From: Gammaproteobacteria bacterium
GTDB lineage: Bacteria > Pseudomonadota > Gammaproteobacteria > Pseudomonadales > Azotimanducaceae
Length of the DNA: 64,000 nt
Direction of reading: 5' to 3'
Assembly: GCA_016874135.1 (NCBI GenBank)
Contig: VGVE01000007.1
Coordinates: 1-64,000 of the forward strand
This document shows, in pieces, positions 1-8,532 of this stretch (position 1 is its first letter; every line of letters begins with the position of its first letter). Under the pieces are notes generated by a model that was not told the DNA's origin, did no database searches, and saw only the letters and a program-made list of their open reading frames with translations. The position numbers and the translations under genes were made by a program.

Positions 1-156
1 TTCGGCCACTGGGCGTCTCTGGATGGCATCACTAGCCAGCAGAATCTGCATGCGATTGATACCGGCTGCGTCTGGGGTCGATCCCTGACTGCGATGAATC
101 TCGAATCCATGGAGCGTGTTGAGGTTGCAGCGAGCGCAGCTCGTGCCTATTCCTGA
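1..156 (+). CDS. apaH: Symmetrical Ap4A hydrolase ApaH, C-terminal fragment
   Basis: The window opens inside this gene; 51 codons and a TGA are visible. The fragment holds the family's C-terminal signature, FGHWASLDG followed by AIDTGCVWG and then LTAMNLE, which belongs to the calcineurin-like phosphoesterase fold of ApaH. The enzyme hydrolyses diadenosine tetraphosphate to two ADP and links dinucleotide alarmone (or Np4 RNA cap) levels to stress. The reading frame is intact to the stop. It lies about 160 bp upstream of the prkA locus on the same strand, as I recall for Pseudomonas. In that genus glpE sits between them; here the gap shows no gene. The N-terminal metal-binding part lies outside the window. 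Confidence 0.9.
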   Translation, partial: FGHWASLDGITSQQNLHAIDTGCVWGRSLTAMNLESMERVEVAASAARAYS

Positions 157-316
157 GTAACCTTTCCCCAACGCCCAGGACCACCCGGCGGCAGAGTGTT
201 GCCGTCAGCCTCTCTCCACTTGCCGCCTGTAGCCAAAAGGTGATCTGCGTCTAGGATCAATAGTACTGGGGGGCGTAGCTTGATTCCGGAACCCGATGCC
301 GCAAAGGAGCGCGACC

Positions 317-2239
317 ATGGGTGGATTTGAACACGTGCAGCGTCGTTACGATGCCACGTCCCGCGAAGAGATGTCTCTTCAGGACTGCCTCGATCTGGCC
401 AGAACCGACCCTTCGGTCTACGCCACCACTGCCGAGAGGCTCTTACTCGCGATTGGCGAACCGGAATTCGTAGATACTTCCCGCGACCCGCTTATGTCGC
501 GGATCTTCTCCAACACGATCATCAAGCGGTATGCCGTATTCGATGAATTCCACGGCATGGAAGAGTGCATCGAACAGATCGTGTCGTTCTTCCGTCATGT
601 CGCACAGAGGCTCGAAGAGCACAAACAGATTCTCTATCTGCTCGGGCCGGTGGGTGGTGGCAAATCATCGCTGGGAGAGAAGCTGAAGGCACTTGTTCAG
701 CAGCAGCCGTTTTATGCGCTGAAGGACTCGCCGATTAATGAATCTCCGCTTGGCCTCTTCAATCCCGCGGAAGATGCCCGGCTGCTCGAAGAAGACTACG
801 GCATTCCCCGTCGCTATCTGAAAGGCGTGATGTCGCCCTGGGCAGCGAAGCGGTTAGTGGAGTTCGGGGGTGACATCACGCGATTTCGTGTCGTCAAGCT
901 GTACCCATCCGTCCTGAACCAGACAGCGGTAGCAAAGACCGAGCCTGGAGATGAGAACAACCAGGACGTCTCCGCTTTGGTCGGCAAGGTGGACGTTCGC
1001 CGGTTGGAAGATTTCGCACAGAACGATCCGGATGCGTGCTCGTTCTCCGGAGCGCTCTGTCGTGCCAACCAAGGGCTGATGGAATTTGTGTAGATGTTCA
1101 AAGCGCCGATCAAGGTGCTGCACCCACGGCTCACCGCCACGCAGGAAGGCAACTACAATGGCACTGAATCCATCGGCGCGATTCCTCTCGATGGCGTGGT
1201 TCTTGCGCACTCCAATGATAGTGAGTGGCAGACGTTTCGCAACAACCGCAACAACGAAGCGTTCATCGACCGCGTTAGCATCGTCAAGGTGCCGTATTGC
1301 CTGCGGGTGTCTGAAGAAACACGCATCTACCGCAAACTTCTGCAGGGCAGTGCGTTGCGCAGTTCCCCGTGCGCACCGGAAACACTCGACATGCTGGCGC
1401 AGTTCTCGGTGCTCATGCGTCTCAAGGAGCCAGAGAATTCCAGCGTTTTTTCGAAGATGCGGATCTATGACGGCGAAAATCTCAAGGACACCGATCCGAA
1501 AGCCAAGGCACTGCTTGAGTACAAGGATGCGGCCGGCGTCGATGAAGGCATGAGTGGTCTGTCGACGCGATTCGCGTTTAAGATCCTCTCTAGGGTGTTC
1601 AACTTCGATGCTCCCGAAGTCGCCGCGAACCCGGTGCATCTCATGTACGTGCTCGAACAGCAGATTGAGCAGGAACAATACTCACAGGAATTGCGCGATC
1701 GCTATATGCGGTTCATCAAGGAGTACCTCTCGCCGAAGTATGGGGAGTTCATCGGCAAGGAAATCCAGACCGCGTATCTCGAATCCTATTCCGAGTACGG
1801 GCAGAACGTCTTTGATCGTTATATCACCTACGCGGATTTCTGGATCCAGGACCAGGAGTATCGCGATCCGAAAACCGGTGACATTCTCGATCGTGGTGCG
1901 CTGAACGAGGAACGCGAGAAGATCGAAAAACCGGCTGGAATTTCCAATCCAAAGGATTTTCGCAACGAGATCGTCAACTTTGTCCTGCGCGCACGGGCCG
2001 ACAACAACGGCTCGAATCCGTCCTCGCAGAGCTATGAAAAGCTGCGCACGGTCATCGAGAAGAAGATGTTCTCGAATACCGAGGACCTCCCGCCGGTCAT
2101 TTCGTTCAACGCCAAAGCTTCAAAGGATGAACAGCGCAAGCACGACGATTTTGTTCGCCGGATGACGGATCGCGGTTATACGGAAAAGCAGGTTCGGCTG
2201 CTGGCCGAGTGGTATCTGCGGGTACGGAAGTCGGCCTAG
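317..2239 (+). pseudogene. prkA: PrkA serine protein kinase, interrupted by an in-frame TAG
   Basis: Apart from one stop, the reading frame is collinear with PrkA/YeaG over 640 codons (E. coli about 644). PrkA is a cytoplasmic AAA-type Ser kinase induced under starvation. A Walker A motif GPVGGGKSS lies near residues 110-118, and GDENNQDVSALVGKVD follows. Codon 259 (1091-1093) is TAG where the family has Glu in EFVEMFKAP, a GAG-to-TAG change. The frame then continues through FKAPIKVLHP to the final LRVRKSA. Translation would give a 258-residue product lacking the C-terminal kinase part. An ATG follows the stop directly, so re-initiation is possible. An upstream ATG at 296 exists, but the ATG at 317 matches the family start and has AGGAGCG ahead of it. 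First of three tightly packed genes, all damaged. Confidence 0.88.
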
Positions 2240-3508
2240 ATGACCCATGTCATCGATCGGCGGTTGAACAGCAGAAAAAAAGCGAGGTCAACCGCCAGCG
2301 TTTTCTCGATCGCTACCGCAAGCATCTGCACCGTGCAGTGCAGGAAGCGATTGATCGCCGTTCTATCACCGATATGGATCGTGGCGAGCAGGTCACCATT
2401 CCAGCCCCCGATGTTTCCGAACCCGTCTTCTAGCATGGTGCCAGGGGTGAGCGGTCAATCGTCCATCCCGGCAATCATGACTACCTTGCTGGTGACCGCA
2501 TCAAACGTCCTGAAGGCGGCGGTAGCGGCGGCGCCGGAGGCGAAGCCGACAATGACGGAGAAGGCCTGGATGCGTTTAGTTTTGACCTCTCCCGCGAAGA
2601 ATTCCTGAACATTCTCTTTGACGGACTTGCCTTGCCGAACATGGTCAAGGAACGGTTGCGCGGGGAAACGACTCACAAGCGCATGCACGCGGGATTCACC
2701 ACCGATGGCGTGCCGGCCAAACTGTCGATGACCCGCACCATGCGAGTCACGCGAGGCAGACGACTCGCCATGACCGGTGGCAACCGACGCCGGCTCGAAC
2801 AACTGGATGCGGCAATCGAAGATGCACAACAGGCCGGTGATGAACTTGGCATGAGGCGACGGCTCGAAGAAAAAAGCCGGGTCGAAAGGCGTATCGCACG
2901 GGTGCCGTTTCTCCGATACCACGGACCTTCGTTACAACCTGCACCTGAAAGTACGGCAGCCCACGTCGCAAGCTGTGATGTTCTGTCTCATGGATGTGTC
3001 CGGTTCCATGGACCAGCAGGCCAAAGACATGGCAAAGCGGTTCTCCCTGCTGTTGCACCTGTTCCTGAAACAGCACTACCAGAAGACCGAGATTGTCTTC
3101 ATCCGCCACCACACCATCGCCAAAGAGGTAGATGAGCAGGAGTTCTTCTACTCCCGGGAGACGGATGGAACTGTGGTGTCGAGTGCACTACGCATGATGG
3201 ACGACATCGTCCGCAGCCGGTATTCGCCAGAGCAGTGGAATGTCTATGCTGCGCAGGCTTCCGACGGTGATAACTGTAATGACGACTCACCGCTGTGTGG
3301 TGAGCTGTTGCGGGATGCCATCCTCCCCGCGGTGCAGTAATTCACTTACGAGGAAATTACCCGTCGAGCTCCACAAGCACTGTGGTATGAGTACGAACGT
3401 ATTGGCAAATCTTTCGAGCGGTCTTTTGCGCAGCGTCAGATCCGCGAAACTGCAGATATTTTACCGGTGTTCTACGATCTGTTCAGCCGAGAGGCGAATG
3501 GACCATGA
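2240..3508 (+). pseudogene. yeaH: YeaH-family (DUF444) von Willebrand-type protein, multiply broken
   Basis: The ATG follows the prkA stop directly and the start reads [10 protein letters not shown] as in YeaH. Four lesions are visible. (1) A7 at 2275-2281 is one A short of the run needed to continue into [13 protein letters not shown]. (2) A TAG at 2431-2433 follows DVSEPVF. (3) One extra base at about 2911-2914 shifts the frame back, before DTTDLRYN. (4) A TAA at 3338-3340 replaces the family's Tyr between ILPAVQ and [10 protein letters not shown]. Between lesions the protein is clearly recognisable, including the VWA-like [13 protein letters not shown] and [12 protein letters not shown]. 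The conserved Trp in SDGDNW is Cys here. It ends with TGA inside the spoVR ATG. The family works with PrkA in stress responses, in an unknown biochemical role. Confidence 0.88.
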
Positions 3509-5010
3509 ATGCAAAGCGTGCTCCGAAGGTAGAGGGGATACTGGATTGTCCTGGCGACAACGACTGGACGTTTGATCACCTGCATACCTTCGACCGTGAA
3601 CTCGGCCGGCTGGCCGCCGGATTTGGCCTGGACACCTACCCCAACCAGATCGAGGTGATCCGTGCGGACCAGATGCTGGATGCGTACGCATCCATCGGCA
3701 TGCCGCTCGGCTATCACCACTAGTCGTTTGGTAAACACTTCGCCGAGATGGAAGCCCGCTATCGGAAGGGGCACATGGGACGTGCCTACGAAATCGTCAT
3801 CAACTCGAACCCGTGTATTGCCTATCTCATGGAGGGCAACACGCTGACGATGCAGGCGCTGGTGATTGCGCATGCCTGTTACGGTCACAACTCCTTCTTC
3901 AAAGGCAACTATCTCTTCCGCGCCTGGACCGATGCAACGGCGATCATCGACTACCTGCTGTTTGCAAAGCACTACATCAGCCAGTGTGAGGAACGTTACG
4001 GCGTAACGCAGGTCGAACAACTTCTGGACGCCTGCCATACGCTTATGAACTACGGCGTGGACCGCTACAAACGTCCGTCGCCGATTTCTGCCGAGGAAGA
4101 ACGAAGGCGGCAGAGGGAACGCGCCGAATATGTACAGCGCACGTTGAATGATCTCTGGCGCACCCTGCCCAAGGCGCACGCGATGGATTCACTTTCTACG
4201 CCGGATTTTCCAACCGAGCCCCAGGAGAATCTTCTTTATTTTATTGAAAAGAATGCGCCGTTGCCCGAAAACTGGGAGCGTGAGGTCGTGCGTATCGTGC
4301 GCAAGATCGCGCAGTACTTCTATCCACAGCGTCAGACGCAGGTGATGAATGAAGTCTGGGCGACTTTCTGGCACTACATGCTCCTCAATGCGCTCTACGA
4401 TGAGGGCAAGGTATCCGACGGCTTCATGATGGAGGTTCTTGCGTCACACACGGGGGTCATCGCCCAGCCGGCCTTTGATGTACCGTGGTACGGCGGTATC
4501 GATCCGTATGCGCTTGGATTTTCCATGTTCCGTGATCTGCGCAGGATCTATGCGAACCCGACAGAAGAAGATCGTCAGTGATTTCCCGACATCGCCGGTG
4601 ATGACTGGCAACGGGTACTGCAGACCGCGATGCGCAGCTTCAAGGATGAGAGTTTCATCCTGCAGTATCTCTCACCAAAAGTGATTCGCGATCTACGCCT
4701 TTTTGCCGTGGTGGATGATGATCAGGAGAGCGAAATCCGGATCGATGCGATTCACGATAACTCCGGTTACCGCGAGATTCGCCGGCTGCTCTCGGCACAG
4801 TATGATCTGGGCGAGCGCGAACCGGATCTGCAGGTGGTGCGCGTGGATGTGACAGGTGATCGCAGCCTGACCTTGAATCATCGCCAGCATCGCCGCCGAC
4901 CGCTCGGGAACTCCACGAAGGATGTCATGCGTCATCTCAATCGACTTTTGGGTTTTCCGGTGCACATCGACGTCAGTCCGATGACAGGCAACGGATCGCG
5001 CATCAGCTAA
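3505..5010 (+). pseudogene. spoVR: SpoVR/YcgB family protein with two nonsense codons
   Basis: The start overlaps the yeaH stop (ATGA). The frame runs 501 codons (YcgB of E. coli about 510) with two stops, both at conserved Trp positions. Codon 73 is TAG (3721-3723) in GYHH-W-SFGKHF, and codon 359 is TGA (4579-4581) just before FPDIAG. Both fit single G-to-A changes from TGG. Strong family blocks remain, such as YEIVINSNPCIAYLMEGNT, AHACYGHNSFFKGNYLF and MNYGVDRYKRPSPISAEEER. The conserved NEGWATFWHY reads NEVWATFWHY. The molecular function of the family is unknown outside Bacillus spore cortex formation; in Gram-negatives it travels with prkA and yeaH. No indels were seen. Confidence 0.88.
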
Positions 5011-5099
5011 CCAGATCCGGCCTGATCCAACTCGGACCTGATCGCTTTGGCACCGTGCAGGTTTTCCATGTGCCGCATCGTTCTGCGTACACTTCAATC

Positions 5100-6167
5100 A
5101 TGAAATTCTATCTGGTGGGTGGAGCCGTTCGGGATCGCCTGATGGGGCGCACCGTCACAGACCGTGACTGGGTCGTCGTCGGCGGCCGGCCGGACTTGCT
5201 GTTAGCCGAAGGTTATCAGGCGGTGGGTGGCGGCTTTCCTGTGTTCCTGCATCCACAGACGCGGGAAGAGTACGCACTCGCTCGCACGGAGCGCCGTACA
5301 GGCCCTGGACACCGCGGATTTGGAACCTGGTTCGCGGAAGACGTCAGCCTCGAGGATGATCTCCGTCGCCGCGACCTCACGATCAATGCCATCGCGATGA
5401 CGCCTGACGGTGAGTACATCGACCCGTTTGGTGGTCGGGCGGACATCCACGAGCGATGGTTACGCGCCGTATCGCCGGCTTTCGCGGAAGACCCTTTGCG
5501 GGTGTTGCGTGTCGCCCGATTTGCAGCGCAGTTGCCCGGTTTCAGGGTGCATCCTGAAACGCTTGATCTGATGCGGCAGATGGTAAGCGCAGGGCTTTTA
5601 TCAGAACTCCCTGCGGAGCGTGTGTGGCACGAACTCGACAAGTCCATGCACTGCGCGACACCGGAGCGCTTCCTCGAAGTGCTCAGGGATGTTCCGGCCT
5701 TTGCGCCGTGGTTTGTTGAATGGGAAAGCCTGCAGCCCGAGCGTGTCGGGAACCGCGTAACCCGTGACTTTCGAGGTGAAGAGAGGTTGGCAATCTGGTG
5801 TGAGCATTTGCACTCCGGCCAGATCAGCTCACTTTGCGCGCGGCTTAAGACACCGAATCACGTCAGAGACTTCGTCCTGCACGTGCACGTTGCGGCACCG
5901 GTACTCGGGAACTGGGTGTCCGTCGACTGCGAAAAACTGTTGGCGGTGCTCGAACGATTGCATGCCTTCCACACCCATTCGGCCGTGGAAACCGTATTCA
6001 GCTTTGTCGAACGCCGGCTTCAGATCGAGCTTGGGGCACTGCGTAGGGCGGTGGAGGCTGCTCGACAAGTCAAAGCAGCAGACTTTCCCGCCTTGGCAGG
6101 CAAGGCACTTGGTGCGGCGATCCAGCAAAGGCGCACTGAAGTCATCGACGGCTATCGACTGCGGTAG
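5100..6167 (+). CDS. cca: CCA-adding tRNA nucleotidyltransferase, short form without HD domain
   Basis: This class II polymerase-beta-like enzyme repairs or adds the 3' CCA of tRNAs in the cytoplasm. It has 355 residues. GGAVRD lies at residues 7-12, the metal-binding DxD pair at Asp21/Asp23 in TDRDWVVVG, and the RRRDLTINAIA motif follows, then the head and neck region (AEDPLRVLRVARFAAQLP). E. coli Cca is about 412 residues and carries a C-terminal HD phosphohydrolase domain. Here the central HD residues are absent and the protein passes directly from the neck to a short helical tail. I chose the ATG at 5100 (MKFYLVGG) over an in-frame ATG at 5055, because family proteins start at this motif. 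Its end overlaps the end of convergent folB by 16 bp. Confidence 0.92.
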   Translation: MKFYLVGGAVRDRLMGRTVTDRDWVVVGGRPDLLLAEGYQAVGGGFPVFLHPQTREEYALARTERRTGPGHRGFGTWFAEDVSLEDDLRRRDLTINAIAMTPDGEYIDPFGGRADIHERWLRAVSPAFAEDPLRVLRVARFAAQLPGFRVHPETLDLMRQMVSAGLLSELPAERVWHELDKSMHCATPERFLEVLRDVPAFAPWFVEWESLQPERVGNRVTRDFRGEERLAIWCEHLHSGQISSLCARLKTPNHVRDFVLHVHVAAPVLGNWVSVDCEKLLAVLERLHAFHTHSAVETVFSFVERRLQIELGALRRAVEAARQVKAADFPALAGKALGAAIQQRRTEVIDGYRLR

Positions 6168-6508
6168 ATGCGCACCCCCGCGGCAGCGACTTCGGGAATC
6201 GCGCGAGGCTTGCGTACGGTCAACAGCACCGATGTGATTCGCGGGTCGCGAAGCAGCCTCTCCGCAGTCGATTCCGCCAAAGTTTCCAGAAGCAGAAACT
6301 CGCTCTGGACGATGAACTCACGAACGTCCCTGGCGATTGCAGCATAGTCTGGTGTGTCTTCGAGAGCACCACTGCGCGCCGCCTTGGTGATATCGGTTGC
6401 CAGTTCGATATCGATGATGAGTGGCTGGGGATGAACGCGCTCTCGTGCCAGAACGCCAACGATGCACTCGAATTCGAGGCGCTCGATGAAGATGCAATCC
6501 GTGTTCAC
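6152..6508 (-). CDS. folB: Dihydroneopterin aldolase
   Basis: FolB cleaves 7,8-dihydroneopterin to 6-hydroxymethyl-dihydropterin and glycolaldehyde in folate synthesis. The 118-residue product reads [16 protein letters not shown] near the N-terminus, as in FolB, then a conserved DYAAIARDV and, near the end, [15 protein letters not shown]. The open frame extends upstream to an ATG at 6562, but that would overlap tsaD by 58 bp. I prefer the GTG at 6508, which forms a GTGA overlap with the tsaD stop, gives the usual family length and implies translational coupling to tsaD. Alternative start: the ATG at 6562 (136 residues). Confidence 0.88.
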   Translation of the reverse strand: MNTDCIFIERLEFECIVGVLARERVHPQPLIIDIELATDITKAARSGALEDTPDYAAIARDVREFIVQSEFLLLETLAESTAERLLRDPRITSVLLTVRKPRAIPEVAAAGVRIYRSR

Positions 6509-7563
6509 GAGGGTGACCTCAGCTCGGGCGCTGGATCGGACGAGAGTTCGGATATCGGCCATCGTGCGCGGGTGTCAATCGCGAGCGGGGCGGATTCGCC
6601 GGCACGGAGCCGCAGGTACCCTGCCCAGGCGATCATGCCACCGTTGTCAGTACACAGGCGAGTTGGCGGATAGTGAACACTCACATTCTTTGGAGCCGAG
6701 GCGAGATCCTTCATTCGGGAGCGCAAACGGAGGTTTGCAGCAACCCCGCCGGCCAGGATCAGATGGCGGGCGCCGGTTTCCTGCATTGCTCGGCTGCACT
6801 TTGCGAACAGCGTTTCAACCACCGCTTCTTCGAAGGCATACGCGATATCGGCCTTGTCCTGATCGCTAAGCGGCTCGAGCTTCCGGATTGTGGTCAACGC
6901 ATGGGTCTTGAGGCCGCTGAAGCTGAAATCACAACCCGGCCGATCCAGCATCGGCCTCGGAAAGCTGAATCGTCCGGCACGTCCTTGTAGCGCCCAGCGG
7001 GCGATGCTGGGTCCACCGGGATAATCAAGACCGAGGACTTTGGCGGTCTTGTCGAAGGCTTCTCCGGCCGCATCGTCAATGGACGCGCCGAGGATCGTGT
7101 AATCCCCGATGGCATTCACTCGCACCAGCTGGGTGTGTCCACCCGACACCAGCAGCGCCACGAAAGGGAAGCCGGGCTGGGTGTCTGCAGAGTCCATGCC
7201 GAGAAGGGGCGCGAGCAGGTGCGCTTCCATGTGATTGATGGCGATAGCAGGTATGCCAAGGCTATAGGCTAGGGAGCGGCCAAAAGTGGCGCCAACGAGC
7301 AACGCACCAAGCAATCCCGGCCCCGCTGTGTAGGCCACTGCGTCGAGGTCGGTCAGATGGAGATCCGCGGCAGCCAGGGTCGACTTCACAAGCGGCAGAA
7401 TCCGGCTGATATGGTCACGGCTGGCGAGTTCCGGAACCACTCCGCCGTAGGGAGCATGCAAGCTGATCTGGCTGTACAGGGATTCTGCGATCAACCCCTT
7501 GTCGGAGTGGAACACAGCGACGCCGGTTTCATCGCAGGACGTTTCAATACCAAGTATGTGCAT
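6505..7563 (-). CDS. tsaD: tRNA N6-threonylcarbamoyladenosine (t6A37) transferase subunit TsaD
   Basis: TsaD (Gcp/Kae1 family, ASKHA fold) transfers threonylcarbamoyl to A37 of ANN-decoding tRNAs with TsaB and TsaE. The 352-residue frame begins [17 protein letters not shown], the family N-terminal signature, with the metal-binding His pair in [11 protein letters not shown], the [10 protein letters not shown] loop and [11 protein letters not shown] near the C-terminus. It is transcribed divergently from rpsU, the classic gammaproteobacterial arrangement. folB follows with a 4-base overlap. In Pseudomonas plsY sits at this end; it is absent here. No irregularities seen. Confidence 0.97.
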   Translation of the reverse strand: MHILGIETSCDETGVAVFHSDKGLIAESLYSQISLHAPYGGVVPELASRDHISRILPLVKSTLAAADLHLTDLDAVAYTAGPGLLGALLVGATFGRSLAYSLGIPAIAINHMEAHLLAPLLGMDSADTQPGFPFVALLVSGGHTQLVRVNAIGDYTILGASIDDAAGEAFDKTAKVLGLDYPGGPSIARWALQGRAGRFSFPRPMLDRPGCDFSFSGLKTHALTTIRKLEPLSDQDKADIAYAFEEAVVETLFAKCSRAMQETGARHLILAGGVAANLRLRSRMKDLASAPKNVSVHYPPTRLCTDNGGMIAWAGYLRLRAGESAPLAIDTRARWPISELSSDPAPELRSPS

Positions 7564-7639
7564 GGCCGGGGTTATACATGTTGGGGCGGGGTTTAGTCTC
7601 TGCGGGAAGGCGACGGTCGGGAAAAACCACGATCCGGTT

Positions 7640-7668
7640 TTGCAACCGTGGGGTTCAGTCGCTAGAAT
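7640..7668 (+). promoter_or_regulatory. Sigma-70 type promoter for rpsU
   Basis: TTGCAA (-35) and TAGAAT (-10) are separated by 17 bp in the 137-bp tsaD/rpsU divergent gap, about 32 bp upstream of the rpsU ATG. The match and position make it the best promoter candidate for the rpsU-dnaG region. Read by eye; no mapped start site. Confidence 0.65.
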
Positions 7669-7700
7669 CGCCCCCCTTTTTTACTAAGCTTAAGGGTTTT

Positions 7701-7916
7701 ATGCCCCACGTTCGAGTCAAGGAAAACGAGCCGTTTGACGTCGCGCTGCGCCGCTTCAAGCGATCCTGCGAAAAGTCCGGCGTTCTTTCCGAGGTACGTC
7801 GTCGCGAGTTTTATGAGAAGCCCACCACTGTGCGCAAGCGCAAGGCTGCCGCAGCGGTGAAGCGTCACCAGAAGAAGCTGCAGCGGGAAACGCGCCGTTT
7901 CGAGCGGCTTTACTGA
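7701..7916 (+). CDS. rpsU: 30S ribosomal protein S21
   Basis: Small basic ribosomal protein of 71 residues (family 70-71). It starts [20 protein letters not shown] and continues with the S21 signature [22 protein letters not shown] and a Lys/Arg-rich tail. S21 helps the 30S subunit engage Shine-Dalgarno leaders. The ATG at 7701 was chosen because it matches all family starts; the frame extends upstream only through non-coding sequence. It opens the conserved rpsU-dnaG-rpoD macromolecular synthesis region, here with yqeY and manC inserted before dnaG. A palindrome CCCCGATCGGGG downstream at about 7961-7972 could slow transcription but has no T-run. Confidence 0.97.
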   Translation: MPHVRVKENEPFDVALRRFKRSCEKSGVLSEVRRREFYEKPTTVRKRKAAAAVKRHQKKLQRETRRFERLY

Positions 7917-7991
7917 GCAGAGTTCGATTGATCAGACCCTACCTAAGTCATCAGCGCGCCCCGATCGGGGTTGAGCTGCGCACGGTTTAGC

Positions 7992-8438
7992 ATGCCATCG
8001 TTGTCCGAGCGGATCAGCGAAGCCACCAAGGTGGCGATGAAAGCCCGGGAGAAAGAGCGGGTCGCAGCCCTGCGCCTGATTCATTCGGAAATCCGCAAGG
8101 TCGAGATCGATAAACGAATCACGCTCGATGATGCCGGTGTCGTGACGGTACTCAATCGCATGCTCAAACAGCGCAAGGATTCCATCACGCAGTTCGAACA
8201 GGCTGGCCGAACCGATCTGGCCGCCGCAGAGCAGTGCGAAGTAAACGTGATCGGTGAGTTCATGCCGCAGCCCCTCGATGAAGCCGAGCTGCTGGCGCTG
8301 ATTGCTGACGCCACCGCAGGCCTGACCAACATGCAGCAGATGGGTCAGGCCATGGCGAAACTCAAGCCGGTGATCGAAGGACGAGCGGATATGGGGCGAG
8401 TCAGCGGCCTCGTCAAAGCCGCGTTGTCCAAGGCCTGA
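7992..8438 (+). CDS. yqeY: GatB/YqeY domain protein
   Basis: The 148-residue protein has the all-helical YqeY fold, shared with the tRNA-binding tail domain of GatB (MPSLSERISEATKVAMKARE, LRLIHSEIRKVEI, and a C-terminal MGRVSGLVKAALSK). It is presumed to bind tRNA, but no catalytic function is established. The ATG at 7992 matches usual family starts; an upstream ATG at 7971 in the same frame is less likely. It sits between rpsU and dnaG as in Pseudomonas, and is intact. Confidence 0.9.
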   Translation: MPSLSERISEATKVAMKAREKERVAALRLIHSEIRKVEIDKRITLDDAGVVTVLNRMLKQRKDSITQFEQAGRTDLAAAEQCEVNVIGEFMPQPLDEAELLALIADATAGLTNMQQMGQAMAKLKPVIEGRADMGRVSGLVKAALSKA

Positions 8439-8532
8439 AATCCGGTCGCGAGTGCCAAAACAGCACTTCGACACATAATCCATTGGCCCTCCCGGCTACA
8501 ATCAAAGCCCAGATATCCGGGAGCCCCGAGTC

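Noticed and set aside
854-1678. Long antisense frames such as 854-1678 (minus) and many others opposite real genes
   Set aside because: They mirror strongly conserved genes, show no family motifs and arise from GC-rich codon structure.
2275-2281. Programmed frameshifting at the A7 run in yeaH
   Set aside because: Slippery A-runs can support it, but the gene also has a second indel and two nonsense codons, so decay or sequence error is simpler.
317-5010. Stop codon reassignment or selenocysteine/pyrrolysine explaining the internal stops
   Set aside because: The internal stops are TAG, TAA and TGA, replacing Glu, Trp, Tyr and other residues, and all three codons end normal genes elsewhere in the window. 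yeaH also has frameshifts. No single recoding rule fits.
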